A stretch of 6,397 nucleotides of DNA from Clostridia bacterium (GCA_027335515.1 DAHWHT010000364.1:1-6397), one strand, 5' to 3'. Counted from the first letter of the stretch, positions 1 to 6,131 are shown. Numbers and translations are program-made. The notes: generated by a model not told the origin, from the sequence alone.

Positions 1-1
1 C

Positions 2-457
2 TGTGCTGGAGGAGCCGACCTGACGCGCGTTCTGATGCTCACCACGTTTGATCTGGACGCGTATGTGTATGCGGCATTACGCGCGGGCGCCAGCGGTTTC
101 CTCCTGAAGGACATGCCGCCCGCCGAACTGTTGACGGCCATCCGGGTGGTCGCCGCGGGCGATGCGCTGCTTGCGCCCGCGCTCACGCGCCGCCTGATCG
201 CAGAGTTCGCTCGGCGGCCGGAGTTGGGGCGGCCGGCGGGCCCGGCGATGGACGGTATTACCCGGCGCGAACGCGAGGTCCTTGTTCTGGTGGCCCACGG
301 GTTGTCCAACGGTGAGATCGCCGGCGAATTGCATCTGAGCGTGGCCACGGTCAAATCCCACATCGGGCACCTGCTGGGCAAGCTGGACGCACGCGATCGG
401 GCCCAACTTGTGATCGCCGCCTACGAGGGAGGGCTGGTGCGCCCTGCGGCACGATAG
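2..457 (+). CDS. Response regulator, NarL/LuxR family (5' end outside window)
   Basis: This is the C-terminal part of a two-component response regulator that would bind DNA when phosphorylated by a sensor kinase. The reading frame is open from base 2, so the gene starts upstream; the ATG at 35 lies inside the receiver domain and is not the true start. What remains of the receiver includes the switch-Thr strand (LMLTTFD) and the conserved Lys in GFLLKD, followed by the last receiver helix (PPAELLTAIRVVAAG). A linker of about 30 residues then leads to a LuxR-type helix-turn-helix with the typical LTxREREVL-like start (ITRREREVL), GLSNGEIA and the recognition helix SVATVKSHI. The phospho-acceptor Asp is outside the window. 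The protein ends at a TAG. The neighbouring kinase, usually upstream, is not visible, so the signal and targets are unknown. The family call is firm. Confidence 0.95.
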   Translation, partial: CAGGADLTRVLMLTTFDLDAYVYAALRAGASGFLLKDMPPAELLTAIRVVAAGDALLAPALTRRLIAEFARRPELGRPAGPAMDGITRREREVLVLVAHGLSNGEIAGELHLSVATVKSHIGHLLGKLDARDRAQLVIAAYEGGLVRPAAR

Positions 458-705
458 GGGCATTATTCGGCGTCTGCGCCCGGTCCTTCGGCCCCGCGTC
501 TGGCAGGTGGGTCGCCGCGCTCGGCGGCCTCGCACCATGGCCCGATGACGCGGCGGCCACGCGGCGATTCCCGCAGCCATCGGGGGGAAGGGGGACGTGG
601 GGTCGGAGCTGCGCGTATCCGGCACACGGCGCGGTCTGTGGCTGTTTTCGGAATCGGCATCGTTCGTCTTACGGCCCTGACCATCGCGCGGCCTGACCGA
701 TCACA

Positions 706-720
706 CCGGCGGTGCGCCGG
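706..720. repeat. Inverted repeat just upstream of the argF -35
   Basis: CCGGCG (706-711), loop GTG, CGCCGG (715-720) is a perfect 6-bp inverted repeat. An alternative pairing is ACACCG (703-708) with CGGTGT (721-726). It ends five bases before the -35 hexamer, where an operator or an activator site could lie. In DNA this GC-rich such short repeats also occur by chance, and no known operator consensus is matched. Confidence 0.35.
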
Positions 721-725
721 CGGTG

Positions 726-753
726 TTGACGCGGCGGCCGATGACAGTATAAT
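726..753 (+). promoter_or_regulatory. Sigma-70/sigma-A-type promoter for the argF operon
   Basis: The -35 TTGACG (726-731, five of six consensus bases) is separated by 16 bases from a perfect -10 TATAAT (748-753). Transcription should start near 760, giving a leader of about 88 nt before argF. The -10 lies in an AT-rich island inside very GC-rich DNA, which makes a chance match less likely. An 8-bp palindrome (ATAATTAT, 749-756) overlaps the -10. Arginine genes are often controlled by ArgR at AT-rich palindromes in this position, but this one does not match a full ARG box. Confidence 0.75.
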
Positions 754-834
754 TATGCAACTCAGCGCAACCTGAGGATGATGCGGATGCCTTCCCCCGG
801 AGGGGATCCCGCTGTGGGGTTGCGTTTGTTCCGC

Positions 835-840
835 GGAGGT
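835..840 (+). promoter_or_regulatory. Ribosome binding site that fixes the argF start
   Basis: GGAGGT (835-840) lies seven bases before the ATG at 848. An in-frame GTG at 839 overlaps the SD itself and so cannot use it. This decides for the ATG at 848 as start. Confidence 0.8.
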
Positions 841-847
841 GCAGCCC

Positions 848-1810
848 ATGGCAGTGCTCGGTCCGAAGGTCGCATCCCTGGAGGGACCGGACCTGCGCGG
901 GCGCGACGTGCTCACCCTGCACGATTTCACCCCGGCCGAGGTGAACGCGCTGGTCGAGAGCGCCGTTGCCTGGAAGCAGGCCGGCCGGACCGCGCGGGCC
1001 AAACCATTGGCCGGACGCAGCGTGGCGCTTTTGTTTCTCAAGCCTTCGACGCGAACCCGGGTGGCCTTCGAGGTGGCCGTGGCCGCGCTGGGCGGTCATC
1101 CGGTCTGCCTGCAGGGCGGCGAGATGCAGCTGACGCGCGGGGAGACGATCGGGGACACCGGCCGCGTGCTCAGCCAACTGGTGGACGCGGTGGTGATCCG
1201 CGCCTTCGCGCACCGCGACGTGGAGGAACTCGCCGCCGCCGCCAGCGTGCCGGTGGTCAACGGCCTGACGGACCTGCTGCACCCATCCCAGGCCCTGGCC
1301 GACATTCTGACGTTGCGTGAGCGCTTCGGCCGCCTGGCGGGGTTGAAGGTCGCCTACGTCGGCGATGGCAGCAACGTCTGCCATTCGCTGTGTTTCGCGG
1401 CGGCCAAATGCGGCTTTGAGCTCCGTGTCGCGGGTCCGCCCGAGTATGGTCCGGCGGCCGAGGTGCTCTCGGCGGCCCGGGCGGATGCGCGCGCCACCGG
1501 CGGAGCCATCCACGTGACGACGCAGGCGCGGGAGGCGGTGTCGGGCGCCGATGCCGTGTACACCGACACCTGGGTCAGCATGGGCTTTGAGTCCGGAGCG
1601 GACGCTCGCCGGCGGGCGCTGGAGCCCTACCGCGTCGACACGGACCTGATGGCGCTGGCGGCCCCGCACGCGTTGTTCATGCACGACCTGCCCGCGCACC
1701 GCGGGGAGGAGGTTACCGACGCGGTCATGGACGGTCCCGCCTCGGTCGTCTTCACCCAGGCAGGCAACCGCCTGCATGCCGCCAAGGCACTCCTGGCGGC
1801 CGTCGTCTGA
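848..1810 (+). CDS. argF: Ornithine carbamoyltransferase
   Basis: This enzyme transfers the carbamoyl group of carbamoyl phosphate to ornithine, giving citrulline in cytoplasmic arginine synthesis. The protein is 320 residues, normal for the family. The carbamoyl-phosphate domain carries the STRTR motif (67-71), the loop GGEMQLTRGET (about 90-100) and HPSQALADILT (145-155). The ornithine domain carries DTWVSMG (240-246) and the HxLPAHRGEE motif (279-288). The DTWVSMG motif separates it from aspartate carbamoyltransferase. One oddity is that the HCLP motif, whose Cys contacts ornithine, reads HDLP here (Asp280, codon GAC). The start is the ATG behind GGAGGT. The gene is first in a probable four-gene operon and has its own promoter; no other arginine gene is in the window. 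A catabolic role (arcB) cannot be excluded from sequence, but no arcA or arcC is beside it. Confidence 0.95.
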   Translation: MAVLGPKVASLEGPDLRGRDVLTLHDFTPAEVNALVESAVAWKQAGRTARAKPLAGRSVALLFLKPSTRTRVAFEVAVAALGGHPVCLQGGEMQLTRGETIGDTGRVLSQLVDAVVIRAFAHRDVEELAAAASVPVVNGLTDLLHPSQALADILTLRERFGRLAGLKVAYVGDGSNVCHSLCFAAAKCGFELRVAGPPEYGPAAEVLSAARADARATGGAIHVTTQAREAVSGADAVYTDTWVSMGFESGADARRRALEPYRVDTDLMALAAPHALFMHDLPAHRGEEVTDAVMDGPASVVFTQAGNRLHAAKALLAAVV

Positions 1811-1836
1811 CCCGGGGCCGGGACGGGGGCCTTGCC

Positions 1837-3780
1837 GTGTCGATTCCCTGGACGCGCCTGCCCTTTGGTTTCACCGATACGGCCGACTATCGGCGTCGCC
1901 TTTCCGCGTGGATCGGCGAGGTGTTTTATGAACGCCTCCCGGCTGCCGGCTATCAGGTCCGTGAGGAGCAGATCCACTTCGCCTTTCGGGTCGGTACCGC
2001 CCTGGCGGCCGGCGGCACCCTCCTGGCGGAGGCCGGGTCCGGAACCGGCAAGACCTTCGGCTACCTGCTGCCGGCCGTCTGCCACGCCCGCCTGACCGGT
2101 CGTCCGGTGGCGGTGGCCACGGCGACGGCCGCCTTGCAGCAGCAACTCGCCGGTCCAGAGGGCGATATTGCCACCCTGTCGCGTCTGTTGGAACTGGGGA
2201 TCGACTGCGCGGTGGCGCGCCGGCCCCAGGAGGCCCTGTGCGATATTAAACTGGAGCGGTTCAGCTCCCGCCGCGAGCGGCGACGGGGGCGGGCGCGGTT
2301 GATCCGCCAGGCGGCCGCCAGCGCACACGGGGCCCGCAGCGACTTTCCCGACATTCCCGACACCCTCTGGCGCGAGGTGGCGTGGGATGGGGGCTGTCGC
2401 TGCGACGCCTGCCCCCGGCGTGGATACTGCCGGCTGACGCAGGGGCGCCGTCGGGCCCGCGAGGCTGCCGACCTCGTGGTGTGCGACCACGACCTGTTCT
2501 TTGAGGACACCTTCCGCCGCGAGCGGCTTCCCCCCGGTCGCCTGCCGGCGTTGCCCCCACTGGCGGGGGTCATCTTCGATGAAGGCCATCGTGTGGCCGC
2601 CGCGGCCCAGCGCGCCGCCGGGGGAAGGTTGCACCCGCGGCTGTTGGCGGGTGCCTTGGATGCCTGCGAGGGCGAGGGGGTGCGGCTGCGCCTGCTGCGC
2701 GCGGTGGACGTCGGGCGCAGGGCGGCCCGCGGCTTTGCGGAGGCGCTGGCCGGGGTTCTGGGTCCCGACGACGGAACGCGGCGGGCCGTGGAGCGCAGCG
2801 CGGAACTGACGGCGGCGGCCCGGACCCTCGACCGCATCCTGGGTACGATCGGGGATGAGGCGGCGGTGGAAGAAGGGCTGCAGGCGGAGACCCCGTACGC
2901 CCTGCGGCTGCCGGCCGCTCAGACCGAACTGGATGAGGCGCGCCTGACCCTGCACACCCTTGCCGACCCGGCCTGGATCCCCTGGTGGGAAGACGGCGCG
3001 CTTTGGACCGCCCCGCGCGACCTCGGTCCCTGGTGGCGACGGCACCTGCCCGCGCGGTTGCCGCTGGTCTTTTCCTCCGCGACCCTTCTTTCCGGGGGGT
3101 CGGCGGCCTATGCCTCCACGGCCTTGGGACTGAAGGGTATCCAGGCGGTACGGGTCGGGGTCCCCTTTCGTTTGGCGCGTCAGGTCCTCTGCTACCTGCC
3201 CTCGGACCTGCCGGCGGCCGATGACCCCGGGTTTTGGGCCGCCGTGGCCGCGCGCCTGGACCCGTTGCTCCAGGCCACGCGCGGGCGGGCGCTGCTCCTG
3301 CTGCCGGATGCCGCCGATATGCGCCGGTTGCGCGCTTTGTGGCCGGCGGCCGGCGCGCGTGTGGCGTGGGAAGGGGACGGCGCGTCCGAGGCGCTCGTGG
3401 CCGCCTTCGCCCGGGACGTGGGGTCCTGTCTGGTGGCGCACAGCCTGTGGGAGGGCGTGGACGTACCGGGGGAGAGCCTCTCCGCGGTGATCGTGCCCCG
3501 CTTGCCCTGGCCGGGCCAGGATCCGCTGATGGCCGCGCGGCGGACGGCCGCGCTTCAGGCCGGCGAGGACCCGCGGGCGGCGGTGGACGTACCCGCCATG
3601 ACCCTGCGTCTCAAGCAGGGTCTGGGGCGGCTTATCCGTACAGAGAACGACGCCGGGGTGCTGGCCCTGTTGGACCCGCAAGCGAAGGCGCTGCCCGGAC
3701 TGCTGGACGACGTACTGCCGCAGGGCGCGCGGCGGGTGGTCACCCTGCCGCCCGTGCGTCGGTTCTTGCGACAGCGCTGA
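1837..3780 (+). CDS. DinG/XPD-family iron-sulfur ATP-dependent DNA helicase
   Basis: This is a superfamily-2 helicase of the DinG/YoaA/XPD group, 647 residues, expected to unwind DNA 5' to 3' in repair or replication stress. Walker A is EAGSGTGKT (65-73). Motif Ia lies near ATATAALQQQL (94-104). The DEAH-type box reads DEGH (248-251). FSSATLL (412-418) is motif III-like, LWEGVDVPGE (537-546) motif V-like, and QGLGRLIR (594-601) motif VI. Four cysteines between Walker A and DEGH (C135, C187, C192, C198) have the last-three spacing of the DinG iron-sulfur cluster; C189 is an extra Cys. There is no N-terminal exonuclease domain, so it is not the Bacillus-type DinG with a DnaQ-like domain. It starts at a GTG, 26 bases after the argF stop, with a weak GGGGG SD. 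The family is firm; whether it is the orthologue of DinG or YoaA is not decided. Confidence 0.93.
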   Translation: MSIPWTRLPFGFTDTADYRRRLSAWIGEVFYERLPAAGYQVREEQIHFAFRVGTALAAGGTLLAEAGSGTGKTFGYLLPAVCHARLTGRPVAVATATAALQQQLAGPEGDIATLSRLLELGIDCAVARRPQEALCDIKLERFSSRRERRRGRARLIRQAAASAHGARSDFPDIPDTLWREVAWDGGCRCDACPRRGYCRLTQGRRRAREAADLVVCDHDLFFEDTFRRERLPPGRLPALPPLAGVIFDEGHRVAAAAQRAAGGRLHPRLLAGALDACEGEGVRLRLLRAVDVGRRAARGFAEALAGVLGPDDGTRRAVERSAELTAAARTLDRILGTIGDEAAVEEGLQAETPYALRLPAAQTELDEARLTLHTLADPAWIPWWEDGALWTAPRDLGPWWRRHLPARLPLVFSSATLLSGGSAAYASTALGLKGIQAVRVGVPFRLARQVLCYLPSDLPAADDPGFWAAVAARLDPLLQATRGRALLLLPDAADMRRLRALWPAAGARVAWEGDGASEALVAAFARDVGSCLVAHSLWEGVDVPGESLSAVIVPRLPWPGQDPLMAARRTAALQAGEDPRAAVDVPAMTLRLKQGLGRLIRTENDAGVLALLDPQAKALPGLLDDVLPQGARRVVTLPPVRRFLRQR

Positions 3781-3786
3781 GGGGGG
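3780..3786 (+). promoter_or_regulatory. Ribosome binding site supporting a TTG start
   Basis: AGGGGGG, beginning with the last base of the helicase stop codon, lies seven bases before TTG 3794. The in-frame ATG at 3848 has no SD-like sequence before it, so the TTG is favoured as the start of the Nudix gene. Confidence 0.55.
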
Positions 3787-3793
3787 CATACGG

Positions 3794-4390
3794 TTGAACG
3801 TCGGCGCGTCCGGTAATGGCGAGGTTGCGTCGCGGGTCCTTTGGCGCATGCCGACGGCATCGGCCTGGAACCACTGTCCGCTTTGCGGGACGCGGCTTGC
3901 CGAGCGTCATCTGGATGGGGCGCCGCGCCGTGCCTGTCTGGGCTGTGGCTTTGTGTATTGGGAGCACCCCTGGCCCGCGGCCGGGGCGGTGGTTGCGGAC
4001 CCGACGGGCCGTGTCCTGTGCGTGCGGCGGCGTTTCGATCCTCAGGCGGGGAACTGGTGCCTCCCCGGAGGCTTGGCCGATCCCGGGGAGAGCGCCGAAC
4101 AGACCGCCTGTCGCGAGGTGCGCGAGGAGACCGGGGTCGAGATCGAGATCGAGGCCCTGCTCGGGGTCTTTGCCTCCTACATCGTGGCCTTTGCCGCCAG
4201 GGCCGCCGCGCGGCAACCGGTCGCGGGGCCCGACGTGTTGGCCGCGGTCTGGTTTGAACCGCAGGACCTGCCGGAACTCTGCTTTCCGTCCCACCGCGAG
4301 GCCCTGGCCCTCTGGCGGGCGCTGCGGCCGGATCCGGGATCATCTCCCGGCGCAGCCCCGTCCCCGGAACGGCAGGACCCAACGTCCTGA
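3794..4390 (+). CDS. Nudix hydrolase with N-terminal zinc ribbon
   Basis: This is a Nudix pyrophosphohydrolase of 198 residues (from the TTG start). Such enzymes cleave nucleoside diphosphates linked to another moiety; the exact substrate is not predictable. A zinc ribbon comes first (C28-x2-C31 and C48-x2-C51, within CPLCG and CLGCG), followed by GFVYWEHPWPAAGAVV, typical of the zinc-ribbon Nudix group related to NudC-like proteins. The Nudix box is perfect: G93-x5-E99-x7-R107-E108-x2-E111-E112-x-G114. The NADH-pyrophosphatase SQPWPFP signature of NudC is absent, so NudC itself is unlikely. The strand after the box is short (LLGVFASYIVAF), apparently lacking the loop of several residues that many relatives have there. 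The C-terminal tail of about 20 residues (Pro, Ser and Ala rich) looks disordered. The gene starts 13 bases after the helicase; ATG 3848 is the alternative start (180 residues). Confidence 0.9.
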   Translation: MNVGASGNGEVASRVLWRMPTASAWNHCPLCGTRLAERHLDGAPRRACLGCGFVYWEHPWPAAGAVVADPTGRVLCVRRRFDPQAGNWCLPGGLADPGESAEQTACREVREETGVEIEIEALLGVFASYIVAFAARAAARQPVAGPDVLAAVWFEPQDLPELCFPSHREALALWRALRPDPGSSPGAAPSPERQDPTS

Positions 4391-4430
4391 GGCGGAAACG
4401 GCCGAGCCATGGTTGGGGGTGCGCCGCGCC

Positions 4431-5270
4431 GTGGGACTGTTGGAAGCGATCACCGCCCTGGCCGACGGATTTTCTGGGACCGTGGGGGTCTGGGGCCGCC
4501 GGCTCCCCGACGGGGAGACCGTGGGGTTGCGGGCGGACGAATCGTTCGAGACGGCGAGCGCGATCAAGGTCCTGATCCTGGCGACCGCGCTGCGCCGCGT
4601 GCGGGATGGCCGCGACGACCTGGGCGCGCCCTTGGTGTATGGGCCGCAGCACCACGTCTTTGGGTCGGGGGTTCTGCGTGAACTCACCCCCGGTTTGCGT
4701 TTGTCGCTGCGCGACGTGCTGACGCTGATGATCGCCGTTTCCGACAACGTGGCCACGAACATGGTCATCGATCGGGTCGGCGGGGTGGATGCGGTGAACG
4801 CCGAGGCGGAACGCCAGGGCATGGGCCAGACCCGGCTGCTTGCCCGGCTCGACTTCGCCTCGGGCGTCAACACCCAGGGGTTCGGCCGCTCGACCCCGGC
4901 CGAACTCGGAGGGCTGTTCGAACGGGTGTATGGGGGGCGCTGCATCGGGCCGGCCGAGGATGGGGTGATGATCGATCTGTTGCTGCGGCAGCAATACAAT
5001 ACGGCGCTCACCCGGGCGTTGCCCTATGCCCTGATCACCCCGCCCCGGGTTCCGGGGGAACAGCCGCCGCTGCGCCTGGCGAGCAAGTCCGGCTCCTGGA
5101 GGGGGTGTCGGATCGATTGCGGCTTGTTCTACGGCCCCCAGGGTGACTACGTGCTGGGCCTCTGGAGCAAGGACTGCCAGGACGCGCGCTTCCATGTCGA
5201 CAACGAGGCGATGCTCCTGCTGCCGCAGATCAGCCGCTTGGTGTGGGAGCACTGGGGGGGCGGCGCATAA
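4431..5270 (+). CDS. Serine hydrolase of the class A beta-lactamase-like fold, no signal peptide
   Basis: This protein of about 279 residues belongs to the penicillin-recognising serine hydrolases, close to the Beta-lactamase2 (PF13354-like) group. The three active-site motifs are in order and spaced as in class A: SAIK (S43-K46, nucleophile Ser and base Lys), SDN (104-106) and KSG (219-221). The omega-loop region before RSTPAELGGLF (about 140-163) shows no ExxxN pair, so the Glu166 that hydrolyses the acyl-enzyme in true beta-lactamases seems absent. Drug hydrolysis is therefore not a safe inference; an esterase, amidase or peptidase role is possible. No signal peptide or membrane segment is seen, so it would be cytoplasmic. 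The start is uncertain: GTG 4431 has GGGGGT ten bases before it; GTG 4419 and TTG 4413 are in frame. It is the last gene of the operon, 40 bases after the Nudix stop. Confidence 0.85.
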   Translation: MGLLEAITALADGFSGTVGVWGRRLPDGETVGLRADESFETASAIKVLILATALRRVRDGRDDLGAPLVYGPQHHVFGSGVLRELTPGLRLSLRDVLTLMIAVSDNVATNMVIDRVGGVDAVNAEAERQGMGQTRLLARLDFASGVNTQGFGRSTPAELGGLFERVYGGRCIGPAEDGVMIDLLLRQQYNTALTRALPYALITPPRVPGEQPPLRLASKSGSWRGCRIDCGLFYGPQGDYVLGLWSKDCQDARFHVDNEAMLLLPQISRLVWEHWGGGA

Positions 5271-5295
5271 CTGCGCCCTGGGCAGCGGGCGTTGG

Positions 5296-5340
5296 GTGTC
5301 CTTCACCTCTCGGGGGGACGGACACGCCGGCTGCGCCGGC
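5296..5340. other. Hairpin-forming sequence after the operon
   Basis: GTGTCC (5296-5301) can pair with GGACAC (5320-5325), and GCCGGC (5326-5331) with GCCGGC (5335-5340) around a TGC loop. They lie 26 to 70 bases after the last stop of the operon. Neither is followed by a T-run, so a factor-independent terminator is not supported; they may stabilise the 3' end of the message. Confidence 0.3.
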
Positions 5341-5369
5341 CGCGGCATTCCGATCACCCGGTGGGCCGC

Positions 5370-5390
5370 GCCGCCCGCATCGCGGGCGGC
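5370..5390. terminator. Strong GC hairpin between convergent genes, no U-tract
   Basis: GCCGCCCGC (5370-5378), loop ATC (5379-5381), GCGGGCGGC (5382-5390) is a perfect 9-bp, nearly all-GC stem-loop. It overlaps the first base of the minus-strand stop codon (TAG, 5392 to 5390) and sits between the 3' ends of two converging genes, where a two-way terminator is expected. No T-run follows on either strand, so it is called a terminator only on position and stem strength. Confidence 0.45.
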
Positions 5391-5794
5391 TACCCCTCGC
5401 CAGCCAGCAACCGCTCCAGGCGCGGCAGCACCGTATGGCTCCAGCCCGGGCCCATGTTCTCGAAGGCGAACTGGTCGCGCGGCCTGGTCAGGTCGAACCC
5501 GGAGTGCTCAAGGCGGAGCCGGGTTCCGAGCCCCTCGGCCTCCAGTTCCCAGGAAAGGGTCCAGTCGCCGAAGGTGTAGACGAGGCGGCGTCCGTCCTCC
5601 ACTTCGCGGATTTTGCAGGCCACCGGCCCCCACTGGCCCATCTGCATGAGGAATGTGTGGCCGACCACGGGCCTGATGTCACCCGGCGCCCACCACTTGG
5701 CGAGTTCCTCGCCCGACGTCAGCGCCGCCCACACCTGTGGCGGCGGTTTGGGGATGAATCGTTCGGCCGTGACCGTCTTGGTGGGGGTGGTCAT
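5390..5794 (-). CDS. AHSA1/SRPBCC-domain protein
   Basis: This small protein of 134 residues is a single START-like (SRPBCC) domain of the Activator-of-Hsp90-ATPase-homologue (AHSA1/CalC) type, which forms a helix-grip cavity for small hydrophobic ligands. Signs are the opening strand (TVTAERFIPKPPPQVWAALTS), the ELAKWWAP motif, WGPVACKIREVEDGRRLVYTF, the strand pair WELEAEGLGTRLRLEHSGF and the long C-terminal helix (WSHTVLPRLERLLAG). The ligand and role are unknown. The start is ATG 5794, behind a strong SD (GGAGGAG, 5809 to 5803 on the minus strand, eight-base spacing). ATG 5821 is in frame but has no SD. Genes of this group often sit beside an ArsR-type repressor gene; none is visible here. 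It converges on the upstream operon and has phased tandem repeats in its 5' region. Confidence 0.88.
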   Translation of the reverse strand: MTTPTKTVTAERFIPKPPPQVWAALTSGEELAKWWAPGDIRPVVGHTFLMQMGQWGPVACKIREVEDGRRLVYTFGDWTLSWELEAEGLGTRLRLEHSGFDLTRPRDQFAFENMGPGWSHTVLPRLERLLAGEG

Positions 5795-5802
5795 TTTCGC
5801 AT

Positions 5803-5809
5803 CTCCTCC
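5803..5809 (-). promoter_or_regulatory. Ribosome binding site of the AHSA1 gene, overlapping a repeat
   Basis: On the minus strand GGAGGAG lies eight bases before ATG 5794. Its first GGA is also the end of the nearest 10-bp repeat unit, so the repeats reach directly into the translation start region. It selects ATG 5794 over the in-frame ATG 5821. Confidence 0.8.
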
Positions 5810-5836
5810 ATGCACTTCCATGCATTTCCATGCACT
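5807..5836. repeat. Three tandem 10-bp repeats
   Basis: TCCATGCACT, TCCATGCATT and TCCATGCACT follow each other without gap (5807, 5817, 5827); copies 1 and 3 are identical and copy 2 differs by one base. On the minus strand they read AGTGCATGGA and lie between the AHSA1 start and its presumed promoter. The 10-base period places each copy on the same face of the helix, as in cooperative operator arrays. Replication slippage is the simpler alternative. Confidence 0.8.
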
Positions 5837-5846
5837 TTGGATTACC

Positions 5847-5866
5847 GCGGGCCGCGGCGGGCCGCG
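5847..5866. repeat. Two tandem 10-bp repeats
   Basis: GCGGGCCGCG occurs twice, back to back and identical. The pair begins exactly ten bases after the end of the neighbouring TCCATGCACT array, so both arrays keep the same 10-base register. The unit is GC-rich and partly self-complementary. Confidence 0.7.
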
Positions 5867-6131
5867 TTTCTGGCTGAAGGATCCCATACGTGGCACCCGG
5901 GGCGCAACGGTTGGGGCACAGCGGTTTTCGGTGGGGGTGCGGCGCCGAAGGTGGTGTCCCAATGGCGGGGGCGCCGCAGTTGGGCCCGTCGGTCCTGGCC
6001 AACGAGCCGCTGCCGCCGCCGCATGAGGCGCCAACGGCATCACCCCTGGAATCGGGTCCATCCCCGACGGATGAAGCGGAAGATGTCCAGGTTCAAAGCC
6101 AGACGCGCCGAGCGGGAGCTACCTTTGACCC

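Larger units (their letters stand above)
458..847. other. Gene-free stretch and leader upstream of argF
   Basis: No convincing gene is seen on either strand here; the open frames are GC-rich shadows with no domain-like content. There is a loose inverted repeat (CCCGATG at 541-547 with CATCGGG at 578-584) but no T-run, so no clear terminator for the response regulator. The right half holds the argF promoter, an inverted repeat before the -35, and a leader of about 88 nt. The leader contains a small hairpin (TCCCC at 793-797 with GGGGA at 802-806, loop CGGA). Confidence 0.6.

Noticed and set aside
839..847. GTG at 839 as the argF start
   Set aside because: It overlaps the GGAGGT ribosome binding site, which is correctly spaced for ATG 848.
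463..1041. Minus-strand frame across the argF upstream region
   Set aside because: It covers the argF promoter and start antisense, has no SD or domain, and its composition is that of a shadow frame.
778..1320. Leader-peptide-like frame starting ATG 778 before argF
   Set aside because: The GAGG before it is too close to act as an SD, and the frame has no early stop; it runs through argF as an out-of-frame shadow.
1627..3849. A 740-residue open frame on the minus strand across the helicase gene
   Set aside because: It lies opposite a helicase with all its motifs, and its translation is low-complexity Pro/Gly/Arg/Gln typical of antisense frames in GC-rich DNA.
3816..4430. Upstream extension of the serine hydrolase frame through the Nudix gene
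   Set aside because: The frame is open but overlaps the Nudix domain out of frame, and its translation is Arg/Pro/Gly-rich without family resemblance; similarity to the hydrolase family begins around 4431.
3555..5357. A 600-residue open frame on the minus strand across Nudix and serine hydrolase genes
   Set aside because: It is antisense to two genes with intact catalytic motifs and contains long Arg/Pro-rich stretches with no domain.
5807..5866. CRISPR array
   Set aside because: The units are 10 bases, directly abutting, without spacers; this is a short tandem repeat.
5795..6061. Longer AHSA1 protein starting upstream of ATG 5794
   Set aside because: The SRPBCC domain begins right after 5794, a strong SD fits that ATG exactly, and the extension is low-complexity Pro/Ala/Arg including the repeat array.
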